Positions 29,562-38,504 of a stretch of 64,000 nt of DNA are shown here, one piece after another. The DNA lies in assembly GCF_030271535.1 (NCBI RefSeq), contig NZ_JASCXJ010000015.1:62001-126000 (forward strand), read 5' to 3'. The position numbers and the translations under genes are program-made. The notes beneath the pieces were generated by a model, which saw only the letters and a program-made list of their open reading frames with translations, did not search any database and had not been told where the DNA came from. The number at the start of each line of letters is the position of its first letter. Within the stretch, counting starts at the first letter, position 1. The stretch is from Nocardiopsis sp. ATB16-24 (lineage in GTDB: Bacteria; Actinomycetota; Actinomycetes; Streptosporangiales; Streptosporangiaceae).

Positions 29562-30561
29562 CGGCAAACCGCCCCTTCGCACCAGAGGGACCCCCGACCA
29601 GCCATGACGCCGACGTGCCCCCACCGCGCGCACGGGCGCCCCGTGAGGGGAAGGACCCCCTCACATGAGCGGCGCGTCACGGCAATTTTTCGGAAAAGTC
29701 CTGCGCGCCCCGAAAGGACACCGCTGACACCGCCAATACCGGCCACATCGCACACCCACGTCCTTGGGAAGGCCTTCGGTGAGCGTTCCCCCACCGCCGA
29801 CGCTCCTCGTGGGATGTGGACAAAGAGCCGACGAAGACCCACAGTTGAGCAACACCATGTACAGCCGATTCACCTGACGACGCTGGTCAGGCCGGTTCCT
29901 GCCACCGTGCGGGGCGCCCGGGCACAAGGTCGCCCCCTTCTCCTCGAAGGGGGACCTCGGCGACCACGCCGAGGACGACCCGGAACCCTCGCCTCGTCAC
30001 GGGCCATCCGTGGCCTGACCGCTTCGTCAACGGTCGCCCCGTCCGGGAGGAGTGCCGTTGAGGTCTCACACCGGCCCCACAGGCGGACACCGCCGGCCCG
30101 GCGCCCCTGATCCGGCGTGCGGCGTCCCCGTCACGGCCAGGGGTGCTCAGTTGATGTGCGCACGTGCAGGTGCTCACGTTCAACGGCGATCTCCCTGCCT
30201 TGCAGGCCGCGTCCCAAGGCCCGGCACGGTCGGGAGGGAGCGCGAGCCCACCACCTCGCCCGCACCGAACGACCCCCACCCGGGAAACGACCGCGATCGG
30301 CCCCATCCCCCGGTGACGTGGGGCCACACGTGGTCCCGGACCGCAGAACACCTTCTCCGAAGGTGGCCGGCGGTCTTGCCGCCCGCGCCTTCGGTGTGCG
30401 GAGACGGTGCCCCAACGCCTCCCTCACCGCCGCCCCGGTCATGTCCACCATGGCCGTCCGGTGTTTCCAAGCGCCCGGATCTGGAAGGAGAAAGGCGCTC
30501 TCCTTCCTCCCCAGAGCGCAGGCTGCACGTTCGACGACCTGATGATCAAGGAGACCTGAAC
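29562..30561. other. One-kilobase gene-free region upstream of metP
   Basis: No gene is supported on either strand. It contains an AT-rich patch near 29680-29700, an 8-bp inverted repeat GTGAGGGG/CCCCTCAC near 29643-29665, and further AT-rich sequence at 29810-29880. I looked for a SAM-type riboswitch before the methionine importer and found no recognisable core. Confidence 0.45.
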
Positions 30562-32106
30562 ATGGTCCAACAGACTCGCGAGCAGTGGGGGACGCGCGCG
30601 GGCTTTTTGATGGCGGCGATCGGCTCCGCCGTCGGGCTGGGCAACATCTGGCGATTCCCCTACGTCGCCTACGACAACGGGGGCGGCGCCTTCCTGGTGC
30701 CCTACCTCATCGCCCTGCTCACCGCCGGCATCCCACTGTTGATCCTTGAGTACAGCATCGGACACCGCTACCGGGCCTCCGCACCACTGGCCTACCGGCG
30801 TATCTTCCGACCCGCGGAGGCCATCGGCTGGTGGCAGGTGGCCATCTGCTTCGTCATCGCGGTCTACTACGGCGCCATCATCGCCTGGAGCTGCGCCTAC
30901 CTGGTCTTCTCCATCCGTGAGTCATGGGGCGATGACCCCGACGGTTTCTTCTTCGGCGAGTACCTGCAAACGAGCGAGGCCCCCGGCGCGATCTCCGGCT
31001 ACGTCCCCGGGGTCGCTCTGCCCCTCATCGGCGTGTGGGCGGTGGTCCTGGTGATCCTGGCGTTGGGCGTGCGCAACGGCATCGAAAAGGCCAACCGGAT
31101 CTTCATCCCGCTGCTGGTGGTGCTGTTCCTGATCCTGGTGGTGCAGGCGGTCACCCTGGAGGGGGCCGCCGATGGCCTCAACGCGCTGTTCACCCCCGAC
31201 TGGAGCGCCATGCTCAACGGCAGCGTGTGGGTGGCCGCCTACGGGCAGATCTTCTTCTCGCTCTCCATCGGCTTCGCCATCATGGTCACCTACGCCTCCT
31301 ACCTGCGCCGCAGGACCGACCTGAGCGGCACCGCGGTCACCGCGGGCTTCGCCAACAGCTCCTTCGAACTCCTCGCGGGCATCGGCGTGTTCGCGGCCCT
31401 GGGCTTCATGGCCGGCGCCGCCGGCACCACCGTCGACCAGGTGGCCACCTCCGGCATCGGACTGGCCTTCGTCGCCTTCCCACAGATCATCTCCACCCTG
31501 CCCTTCGGCGGAGCACTGTTCGGTGTGCTCTTCTTCGCCTCCCTGACCATCGCCGGTATCACCTCGCTGATCAGCATCGTGGAGGTCATCATCTCCGCCG
31601 TGCGCGACCGCACGGGACTGGGCCGGATCCCGACCGTGCTGCTGGTGGGCGGGACCACGGCACTGGTGTCGATCCTGCTCTTCCCCACACCCGAGGGGCT
31701 GTACTACCTGGACGTATTCGACCACTTCATCAACCAGTACGGCATCGCCCTGGCGGCCCTGGTGATGCTGATCGTCTTCGCGTGGATCCTGCGCAGACTG
31801 CCGATGTTCGACAGGCACGCCGCCACCTTCTCCTCCATCCCGCTGGGCCTGTGGTGGAAGGTCGCGCTGGGGGTCATCACTCCGCTCCTGTTGGGCTTCA
31901 TGATGTGGGACAGCCTGCGCACGGAGTTGGCGCAGAACTACGAGGACTACCCCACCCAGTTCCTGCTCACCGCGGGATGGGGCGTGGCCATCGGCGCCAT
32001 CGTCTTCGGCGTGATCGTCTCCCTCTTCCCCTGGAAGCGGGCCGGCACCACGACCGAGGAGGACCGCCGGAACATGACCGACCAGATCGAGGAAGGGGAC
32101 CGCTGA
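30562..32106 (+). CDS. metP: Sodium-dependent methionine/alanine importer, NSS family
   Basis: A 514-residue inner-membrane Na+ symporter of the neurotransmitter:sodium symporter family, with about 12 helices. The N-terminal Na+/substrate site motif is 'AIGSAVGLGNIWRFPYVAY' (helix 1), and 'GGGAFLVPYLIAL' starts helix 2. The family pattern plus the tiny gene that follows matches MetP/MetS of corynebacteria, which imports L-methionine and L-alanine. Start ATG 30562 has AAGGAG 9 nt upstream; the long open frame before it is noise. Confidence 0.88.
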   Translation: MVQQTREQWGTRAGFLMAAIGSAVGLGNIWRFPYVAYDNGGGAFLVPYLIALLTAGIPLLILEYSIGHRYRASAPLAYRRIFRPAEAIGWWQVAICFVIAVYYGAIIAWSCAYLVFSIRESWGDDPDGFFFGEYLQTSEAPGAISGYVPGVALPLIGVWAVVLVILALGVRNGIEKANRIFIPLLVVLFLILVVQAVTLEGAADGLNALFTPDWSAMLNGSVWVAAYGQIFFSLSIGFAIMVTYASYLRRRTDLSGTAVTAGFANSSFELLAGIGVFAALGFMAGAAGTTVDQVATSGIGLAFVAFPQIISTLPFGGALFGVLFFASLTIAGITSLISIVEVIISAVRDRTGLGRIPTVLLVGGTTALVSILLFPTPEGLYYLDVFDHFINQYGIALAALVMLIVFAWILRRLPMFDRHAATFSSIPLGLWWKVALGVITPLLLGFMMWDSLRTELAQNYEDYPTQFLLTAGWGVAIGAIVFGVIVSLFPWKRAGTTTEEDRRNMTDQIEEGDR

Positions 32107-32219
32107 TGTCCGCCAGCGCGATCACCATGATGATCGTCTCCATCGTCCTGGTGTGGGGCGGCCTCGTCGCGGCCATCATCCACCTGCGCCGCCACCCCGA
32201 CGAGTCCGGGACCGACTGA
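32106..32219 (+). CDS. metS: Methionine/alanine importer small subunit
   Basis: A 37-residue membrane peptide (MSASAITMMIVSIVLVWGGL, then a short positive tail 'HLRRHPDES'), one helix with N-out/C-in charge pattern. It starts on the last base of the metP stop (TGATG), so translation is coupled. MetS-type subunits are needed for activity of the matching NSS importer. Easily missed because of its size. Confidence 0.85.
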   Translation: MSASAITMMIVSIVLVWGGLVAAIIHLRRHPDESGTD

Positions 32220-32234
32220 CCCCGAAACCGTGAA

Positions 32235-32262
32235 GGACCCCGGATCAGACGATCCGGGGTCC
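32235..32262. terminator. Terminator hairpin between metS and the PfpI gene
   Basis: Perfect 12-bp stem GGACCCCGGATC (32235-32246) with 32251-32262 and a 4-nt loop AGAC, in the gap between convergent genes. Confidence 0.8.
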
Positions 32263-32302
32263 CTTGCGTCCGTATGGCCGTCGCACAGGCCCGGACGGGC
32301 GT

Positions 32303-32848
32303 CTACTTCGCGGCGAACTCCCGCACGATGCGCTCACAGAACGCGGGCAGGTCGTCCGGGGCGCGGCTGGTGGTCAGGCCCTGGTCGGTGACGACCTCCT
32401 CGTCCACCACCGTCGCCCCCGCGTTGCGCAGATCGGTGCGCACACTGGGGTAGGAGGTGACGGTGCGTCCGCGCACCACGTCGGCCTCCACCAGGATCCA
32501 CGGCCCGTGGCAGATGGCCGCCACCGGCTTGTCCGCCGCGACGAAGTCGCGCACCAGCCCCACCGCGTCCTCGTTCAGGCGCAGGTTGTCGGGGTTGACC
32601 GTTCCACCGGGGACCAGCAGGGCGTCGTAGTCGTCCACCCCGACCTCGGAGACCACCCGGTCCACCGTGAACCGGTCCGCCGGGTCGATGTCGCCCTTCA
32701 TCGCCTGGATCTTCCCCGACTCCAGTGAGACCAGGTCGATACGGGCCCCCTCCTCCTGCAACGCCTCCCGCGGCTTGACGAGTTCGACCTGCTCGACTCC
32801 GTCCGCCGCCAGGATCGCGACCCGGCGGCCGTTGAGCGTGTCAGCCAC
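32303..32848 (-). CDS. DJ-1/PfpI-family protein
   Basis: A 181-residue cytosolic protein of the PfpI/YhbO-YraA type, linked to glyoxal detoxification and stress. The nucleophile elbow 'VAAICHGPWILVEAD' carries the reactive Cys-His, and 'DDYDALLVPGGTVNPDNLR' is typical. GTG 32848 is preferred: GGGAGG lies 5 nt upstream, and the sequence before it is unrelated. Confidence 0.9.
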   Translation of the reverse strand: MADTLNGRRVAILAADGVEQVELVKPREALQEEGARIDLVSLESGKIQAMKGDIDPADRFTVDRVVSEVGVDDYDALLVPGGTVNPDNLRLNEDAVGLVRDFVAADKPVAAICHGPWILVEADVVRGRTVTSYPSVRTDLRNAGATVVDEEVVTDQGLTTSRAPDDLPAFCERIVREFAAK

Positions 32849-33002
32849 AACTGCCTCCCATCTCCGAGCGTCGCGGCACCTCTTCGTGCCCGTGGGGGCG
32901 CCCCTACCCACACCGGCCCCGCTTCCAACGAACCTGGACGAAGGGCCGCCCCATGTCCGCGGCCCCTCCGGCAACGGCGCTCTCACCGCACAGAATCAGC
33001 CC

Positions 33003-33025
33003 GGCCGTGCCCTTGGGGCACGGCC
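33003..33025 (-). terminator. Hairpin directly after the 33026 stop
   Basis: Perfect 10-bp stem GGCCGTGCCC (33003-33012) with 33016-33025 and a 3-nt loop, touching the stop codon of the minus-strand gene. Confidence 0.7.
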
Positions 33026-33727
33026 TCAGCCCAGACGGCCCCGGGCGTCCTTGCCCGCCCCGGCGCAAAGGCGCTCCAACAGGTCGAGCAGAGTGTCGGC
33101 GCGTACCCGGACCCCTTCGCCCTCCACCGCACCCTCCTCCCAACCGAGCAGGAACCGACCGGTGAAACGGAAGGGGGCGACTCCAGGCCGGGACGACAAC
33201 CACGTGCGCGTCGACTCGTCCAGAACCTCGCGGGCGAAGCCCTCGTCCTGGGCCATCACCTCGAACCGCTCATCGAACTCCGCCTGCGGCGAACGCCAGA
33301 GACGGACCTCCACCGAAGAGGGGAAGGACATCACCTCCGAAGAGGCCTGCCTCACCCCCAACTCCGGCACGGCGTCGGGCAGGGACACCACGACCACGGT
33401 GTACACGTTGACCACGGTCCGGTCGCGCTGCCGGGGGCAGGGCGCGGTGTAGGCGTACTCATAGGCCATGACCCGACGACCCCGCAGCTGGGTGCACAGC
33501 ACGTGCCGGGCCCGGGCGTTGGAGCGCCGCTCCAGGAAGGGGGCACCCTCGAAACGGTCGACCAGTTCGGGCCGCTCACGGTCATAACTCCACCCCTCAC
33601 GCCGCGCCCAGGCGGCCAGGGCACGGGAACGGCGGCGTTCGGCGGCCGACCCCGTCACGGCCATCGCACCGACGATCGTGACGACCAGGACCACGATCAC
33701 CAGGACCAGGACGGTGGGGGGTTCCAT
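33026..33727 (-). CDS. Membrane-anchored protein of unknown function
   Basis: A 233-residue protein with one N-terminal membrane helix (residues about 5-26, VLVLVIVVLVVTIVGAMAV) and a soluble domain on one face. The soluble part has 'ERRSNARARHVLCTQLRGRR' and 'VVNVYTVVVVSLPDAVPELG', a beta-rich pattern like actinobacterial DUF3137-like proteins, but I cannot assign a family. Start ATG 33727; GGAGCC precedes it. Single-gene unit bounded by a hairpin. Confidence 0.7.
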   Translation of the reverse strand: MEPPTVLVLVIVVLVVTIVGAMAVTGSAAERRRSRALAAWARREGWSYDRERPELVDRFEGAPFLERRSNARARHVLCTQLRGRRVMAYEYAYTAPCPRQRDRTVVNVYTVVVVSLPDAVPELGVRQASSEVMSFPSSVEVRLWRSPQAEFDERFEVMAQDEGFAREVLDESTRTWLSSRPGVAPFRFTGRFLLGWEEGAVEGEGVRVRADTLLDLLERLCAGAGKDARGRLG

Positions 33728-33884
33728 GGGGGCTCCTCGTGCGGTGTGGCTCTTGTCACTGAGACGCCGCCCGCTCCCCCGCCGGTTCCGTCCGTACCCG
33801 TTCGTTATCGCGACTCCACCCCGGCGTGTCCCGCCCGCACCACACCCGCCTCCGAGACGACGACGCCCCTACCGGCCCCGCCGC

Positions 33885-35267
33885 TCAGTCCAGGGAGAAG
33901 ACCTTGCCGGGGTTGAAGATCCCGGCGGGGTCCAAGGCGTTCTTGACCGCCCGGTGCATGGCCAGCACCTGTGGGCCCATCTCCCGCGCCGCCCCGCGCA
34001 TCTTCAGCAGGCCCACACCATGTTCCCCGGTGACCGTGCCCCCCAGGGCGATCGCCTCGTCCACGATCACCTCGAAGGCCTCCTGAGCACGCTTCTTGGC
34101 GGCCTCGTCACCGGCCGGGACGATGAACAAAGGGTGCAGGTTGCCATCACCGGCGTGCGCGATGTTGCCGATATGCGTGGAGAAGCGTTCCCCGACCTGT
34201 TCGATGCGCTCCAACATCAAGGGGACCTTCGCCTTGGGAACGCACACGTCCTCGGTCAACAGGGGCCCCAGACGCTCCAACGCCGGGTAGGCCAGACGCC
34301 GCGCCTCGAACAGGGCCTCGGCCTCCTCGGCATCGGTGGAACGCACCGCATAGACCGCGCCCTGCGCGCGGAAACACTCCAGGACGAGGTCGGCCTCCTG
34401 CTCTCCCGCGGCCCCGGGCTGGTCGCTGCGCGCCAGCAACAGCACCTCGCCCTCGGCCGACAGGCCCATGTTCTTCCAGGAGTCCACCGCCTGTAGGCAG
34501 AAACGGTCGATCAGCTCCATCGCCGAGGGCACCACCCCGGCGGCCGAGACCGCCGCCACCGCACGCCCGGCTTCCGCCAGGGAGTCGAAGTAACCCACCA
34601 CCGTGTGCTCGGTACCGGTGCGCAAGGGAAGCATCCGCAGCGTCACCTCGGTGACCATGCCCAAGGTCCCCTCCGAACCCACCATGAGCCCGCACAGGTC
34701 GTAGCCGGTCACCCCCTTGGCGGTGGTACGACCCAACCGCACCACCTCGCCCGAACCCACGACCGCCTCCATCCCCAGGACGTAGTCGCGGGTGACCCCG
34801 TACTTGACGCAGCACAGGCCGCCGGCGTTGGTGGCCACGTTCCCGCCGATCGTCGACCAGGCCGCCGAGGCGGGATCGGGCGGGTACCACAGGCCGTCCC
34901 GGGCCACGCGCTCACGCAGGGCGTCGTTGACCACGCCGGGCTGCACGGTGGCCGTCTGCTGGACGGGGTCGACCTCCAGCACCCGGTTCATCCGCTCGAA
35001 GGAGACCACCACCCAGCCCCGCCCGGAGTTGGCCGCACCCGACAGTCCCGTTCCCGCGCCGCGGGCGACCATCGCCACCCCCTGCTCGGCGCACACGCGC
35101 ACCACCGCCGCCACGTCCTCGGTGTGGCGGGGGCGCACGACCGCGGCCGGAAGGGCGTGGTCGGCCCACTCGGCCTCGTCGTGGGAGTAACCCCCCATCA
35201 CCTGGGGATCGGTCACGATCTGTTCAGCACCCACCGCTGCCGTCAACCTCTCGGCGATCCCGGACAT
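33885..35267 (-). CDS. FAD-binding oxidoreductase, GlcD type (glycolate/D-lactate dehydrogenase family)
   Basis: A 460-residue flavoenzyme of the VAO/PCMH family. The FAD-binding segment is 'VARGAGTGLSGAAN', with 'STIGGNVATNAGGLCCVKYG' and 'GLMVGSEGTLGMVTEVTLR'. The C-terminal cap has 'AHAGDGNLHP' and 'GTVTGEHGVGLLK', the conserved catalytic His region. Relatives oxidise glycolate, D-lactate or D-2-hydroxyglutarate. Start ATG 35267 has GAGGAG 7 nt upstream. No GlcE/GlcF partner is adjacent, so a stand-alone D-2-hydroxyacid dehydrogenase is likely. Confidence 0.9.
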   Translation of the reverse strand: MSGIAERLTAAVGAEQIVTDPQVMGGYSHDEAEWADHALPAAVVRPRHTEDVAAVVRVCAEQGVAMVARGAGTGLSGAANSGRGWVVVSFERMNRVLEVDPVQQTATVQPGVVNDALRERVARDGLWYPPDPASAAWSTIGGNVATNAGGLCCVKYGVTRDYVLGMEAVVGSGEVVRLGRTTAKGVTGYDLCGLMVGSEGTLGMVTEVTLRMLPLRTGTEHTVVGYFDSLAEAGRAVAAVSAAGVVPSAMELIDRFCLQAVDSWKNMGLSAEGEVLLLARSDQPGAAGEQEADLVLECFRAQGAVYAVRSTDAEEAEALFEARRLAYPALERLGPLLTEDVCVPKAKVPLMLERIEQVGERFSTHIGNIAHAGDGNLHPLFIVPAGDEAAKKRAQEAFEVIVDEAIALGGTVTGEHGVGLLKMRGAAREMGPQVLAMHRAVKNALDPAGIFNPGKVFSLD

Positions 35268-35465
35268 GGGCACACTCCTCACCGCTCGCTCGGACGCCCC
35301 GTCGCGCCGATGCCGTCCAGCACTCTAACCAGACACGCCGCTCCCACGACGCCGCGACCACGCCCACCTGCGTGCGACACGCCCGCGACGCGGCGCCCCG
35401 CACGCCAAGGCGCGAACGGCTCACCGTCCTAACATGGAGGCCCACCGCCCGGCGAAGGAGAGCGT

Positions 35466-36218
35466 ATGAGCACGATCCTGGTCACCGGTGGCACCGGGAC
35501 CCTGGGGCGGCCCGTGGTGGAACGTCTACGCCAGGCCGGACACCCGGTACGCGTCCTGAGCCGCCACCCCCACCCCGAGGACCGCTCCGCCTTCGCCGTG
35601 GACCTGCGCCGGGGCACCGGCCTGACCCGGGCCCTTCACGGTGTGGACACCGTGGTGCACTGCGCCAGCACACCCACCGGCGGCGACATCACCGCGGCCA
35701 CCCACCTGATCCGTGCCCTGCGTCGGGCCGAGGTGGCCCACGTGGTCTACATCTCCATCGTGGGCGTGGACCGGATACCACTGGGTTACTACCGCACCAA
35801 GCACACCGTGGAACGGGCCCTTGAGGCCTCCGGTCTGGGCTGGACGGTGCTGCGCGCCACCCAGTTCCACGACCTGCTCGTCCGCCTGTTCCAGGCCACG
35901 GCCCGCCTGCCGCTCATGCCCGTGCCCGACGTGGACGTGCAACCCGTCGACACCGACGAGGTGGCCTCCCGCCTGGCGCTCCTGGCCCAGGAGCCGCCGG
36001 CCGGGCGTGTGGCCGACATGTGCGGACCGCGCGTGGAGTCCCTACGCGAACTGGCCGGTGTCTACCTGGACCGCACCGGGACCAGGCGCACCACCGTGCC
36101 CGTGCGGGTGCCGGGCACCACCTTCGCCGCTTTCCGCGCCGGACACCACCTGGCGCCCGACCGGGCCGTGGGACGGGTGACCTTCGCCGAATTCCTGGAT
36201 CGACACCCCATCGAGTGA
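35466..36218 (+). CDS. NmrA-like atypical SDR (NAD(P)-binding)
   Basis: A 250-residue Rossmann protein. 'ILVTGGTGTLGRPVVERL' is the nucleotide site; 'YYRTKHTVERALEASGLGWTVLRATQFHD' (two adjoining parts) is the typical NmrA/YtfG-like pattern with Tyr and Lys retained. Relatives sense or reduce with NADP(H). ATG 35466 has AAGGAG 7 nt upstream. Confidence 0.85.
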   Translation: MSTILVTGGTGTLGRPVVERLRQAGHPVRVLSRHPHPEDRSAFAVDLRRGTGLTRALHGVDTVVHCASTPTGGDITAATHLIRALRRAEVAHVVYISIVGVDRIPLGYYRTKHTVERALEASGLGWTVLRATQFHDLLVRLFQATARLPLMPVPDVDVQPVDTDEVASRLALLAQEPPAGRVADMCGPRVESLRELAGVYLDRTGTRRTTVPVRVPGTTFAAFRAGHHLAPDRAVGRVTFAEFLDRHPIE

Positions 36219-36240
36219 ACAAAACGTTGAAAATTCTTTG

Positions 36241-36269
36241 TTGACACCCGGGGGTTCCTCTCGCATGCT
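36241..36269 (+). promoter_or_regulatory. Promoter of a leaderless gene
   Basis: TTGACA (36241-36246), a 17-bp spacer, then CATGCT (36264-36269), with ATG 36277 beginning 7 nt after the -10. Transcription would start at or next to the A of the ATG. Confidence 0.7.
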
Positions 36270-36276
36270 CAAAAGC

Positions 36277-36696
36277 ATGACCCACACCGAGGACCCCTTC
36301 ACCCCACCCGACCCCCGCGCGGCCCGCCGTCTACGCACCCACCAGGCCCTGGTCCGCCTCACCGAACGCCACGCCACCGGCGAACACCGCATCCGCTGGG
36401 AACACGACCGCATGCCCATGCCGCCCCTGGACGCCCTACGACGGGTGACCGACCTGGCCGCCGGCAGCGCCCCACCCGAATCGGACGCTCCGACCGTGGA
36501 CCGTGACGACCTCACCGCCGCCCTGACCCTGGTGCCCTGGGCCCGCGCGGAGTTCGACCAACTGGAGGCGGGACTGTTGCAGATGTCCAAAGGACGCGGC
36601 ATGACCTGGCAGGAGATCGCCTTCGGCCTGGGCCTGGGATCGGCTCAGGCCGCACGCCAACGCCATGACCGTCTGCGACAGCGCACCGACACCTGA
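36277..36696 (+). CDS. Small HTH-like protein, unknown function
   Basis: A 139-residue protein. The C-terminal segment 'MTWQEIAFGLGLGSAQAARQ' followed by 'RHDRLRQR' looks like a helix-turn-helix of the sort found in small actinobacterial proteins. The central 'DRDDLTAALTLVPWARAEFDQ' is helical. ATG 36277 was chosen because a consensus promoter puts the transcript start there; there is no Shine-Dalgarno. An in-frame ATG 12 nt earlier lies inside the -10. DNA binding is inferred only. Confidence 0.7.
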   Translation: MTHTEDPFTPPDPRAARRLRTHQALVRLTERHATGEHRIRWEHDRMPMPPLDALRRVTDLAAGSAPPESDAPTVDRDDLTAALTLVPWARAEFDQLEAGLLQMSKGRGMTWQEIAFGLGLGSAQAARQRHDRLRQRTDT

Positions 36697-36724
36697 CACC
36701 CGACGCCCGCGACACCGTCCGGGG

Positions 36725-36768
36725 CCGCTGTGGTGGGGCGCTCCTGGTCAAGCACCCCACCACAGCGG
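36725..36768. terminator. Bidirectional terminator hairpin
   Basis: Perfect 14-bp stem CCGCTGTGGTGGGG (36725-36738) with 36755-36768 and a 16-nt loop, between converging genes. Confidence 0.75.
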
Positions 36769-36871
36769 TCCCACACCCAAGGACCAGGACACGCCGCCCC
36801 GCCCCGATCTCACCTCGTAGGCGATCGCACGCGAGAAGGACAACGACCGGGCGCGGGGGCAAAGGTCCCGA

Positions 36872-37414
36872 TCAGACCCGCTCCAAGGGCACGTGCGCCC
36901 CCGAAGGCGCCTGTACCTCGATGGGCATTCCGGCCTCGACGACCCCACCGGTCAAGACCACGCCCATCACCCCGGCCTTGCGCACAACACCCCCCTCCCC
37001 GTCCCGGTGCACCACCTGCCCGAGCAACCCCGGGGAGAAGTCGTCGATCTGCCGGCAAGGGTTACGCAGACCCGTGATCCGCACACACGCCCCCTCACCG
37101 AAACGCAGCACCGTCCCGGTCGACAGGGCCAGAAGGTCAACGCCCCGCGTGGTGATGTTCTCACCCAACTGACCGGGCCCGACCACGAACCCGGCGTCGG
37201 CGACCTCCTCGAAGAGTTCGACGTGGATCAGATGGACCTGACGCAGATTGGGCCGGGTGGGATCGACCGCCACCCGGGAACGGTGTTTGACGGTGGTGCC
37301 CATGTGGGCGTCACCCTCCACGCCCAACCCCGCCAAAAGACGAATACGGGGCAGGACCGTCTTGCTGAAGGTGTGTCCAGAGCTGCTGCTGACCGACTCC
37401 ACCACCGCGCCCAC
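36872..37414 (-). CDS. MOSC-domain protein
   Basis: A 180-residue stand-alone MOSC (MOCO sulfurase C-terminal) domain. Visible are 'GLGVEGDAHMGTTVKHRSR' near residue 30, 'LGENITTRGVDLLALSTGT' near 83, and 'VRITGLRNPCRQIDDFSPGL' near 111 with the conserved Cys that may carry sulfur. Such proteins are thought to transfer sulfur or bind molybdenum cofactor. GTG 37414 has GGAGGG 8-10 nt upstream; the longer frame is noise. Confidence 0.88.
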   Translation of the reverse strand: MGAVVESVSSSSGHTFSKTVLPRIRLLAGLGVEGDAHMGTTVKHRSRVAVDPTRPNLRQVHLIHVELFEEVADAGFVVGPGQLGENITTRGVDLLALSTGTVLRFGEGACVRITGLRNPCRQIDDFSPGLLGQVVHRDGEGGVVRKAGVMGVVLTGGVVEAGMPIEVQAPSGAHVPLERV

Positions 37415-37580
37415 AGGCCTTCCCTCCACTCGCGTATGTCCCGCACCACAGCCTAGCCGGCCCCATGCGACCCTCCACCGCGCCCGGACCCGACCCTCTT
37501 CCCCACCAGACCCATGCCGCGCCCAAGACCCGGACGCGGACCCCACCGGCCGAACCGCGCCCCCGTGGCATGCTGGAAGA

Positions 37581-38306
37581 ATGGGACGGACCACGCTGCA
37601 AGTGCACGTCGAACCCGAACTGCGCTTCTTCCTGCCTCCACGCCGCCGACACGCGACCGTGGACGTGGAGCACGACCCCACCGCGACCCTGGGCCACATC
37701 GTCCAGTCACTGGGCGTCCCGTTGACCGAGGTCGGCGCCCTGCACGCCGACGGCCGACCCGTCCACCCCTCCCACCGCCCCGCCCCAGGCCAGACCCTCC
37801 ACGTCCTGGCCGTGCGATGGCCCCAACCCCCCGCCTTCGACCAGGTGCGCTTCGTCCTGGACGTCCACCTGGGCACCCTGGCCCGACGCCTACGCCTGCT
37901 GGGAGTGGACACCGCCTACCACAACGACCGCGACGACGACGCGCTCCTGCACCAGGCCAACGACGAACAACGCCTGCTGCTGACCCGCGACCGCGCCCTG
38001 TTGTGCCGCAGGAACCTGCGCGCGGGCGGCCATGTCAGAGCCGACCACCCCGACGCGCAACTGCGCGAGGTACTGGCACGCTTCGCCCCCGACCTGCACC
38101 CGTTCACCCGCTGCCCCGCCTGCAACGGCACACTGGAACCCGTGGCCAAGGACCAGGTCCAGGACCGGCTGCCCCCGGGAACCCGCGCCACCCAGAGCAC
38201 CTTCACACGCTGCACCCACTGCGCTGGGGTGTACTGGCCCGGAGCCCACCACGCGCACCTGGAGAAGATCGTGCACCAAGCCCGGGAACTGGTGCCCGCC
38301 CACTGA
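37581..38306 (+). CDS. Mut7-C RNase-domain protein with ubiquitin-like N-terminal domain
   Basis: A 241-residue protein. Residues 1-80 form a ThiS/ubiquitin-like fold ('VQSLGVPLTEVGALHADGRP'). Residues about 85-235 are Mut7-C: a PIN-like part starting 'RFVLDVHLGTLARRLRLLG' with 'LLLTRDRALL', then a zinc ribbon 'CPAC...CTHC'. This pairing is a recognised uncharacterised bacterial architecture, probably an RNA-processing nuclease. ATG 37581 follows GGAAG closely and also lies 6 nt after CATGCT (37569-37574), so it may be leaderless. Confidence 0.85.
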   Translation: MGRTTLQVHVEPELRFFLPPRRRHATVDVEHDPTATLGHIVQSLGVPLTEVGALHADGRPVHPSHRPAPGQTLHVLAVRWPQPPAFDQVRFVLDVHLGTLARRLRLLGVDTAYHNDRDDDALLHQANDEQRLLLTRDRALLCRRNLRAGGHVRADHPDAQLREVLARFAPDLHPFTRCPACNGTLEPVAKDQVQDRLPPGTRATQSTFTRCTHCAGVYWPGAHHAHLEKIVHQARELVPAH

Positions 38307-38504
38307 CCCCGCCACCACCCGCGCACACACCATCACCACCCGTACCCGGGCGAGGGCTTTTGGTCATTCTCCACAACAGAAACCGTCCGGCATGCGTTGG
38401 CTACGACATGGCGTGCCCGACGAGAAAACGAAAGAGTGGAACCTGCCGAGGACCGTCACGTCCCGGCCCGCACATCGTTGTGTCTACAGAAAGGGCTCGA
38501 CCGG

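Noticed and set aside
30000-30561. SAM-type riboswitch in front of metP
   Set aside because: No recognisable conserved core or pseudoknot elements.
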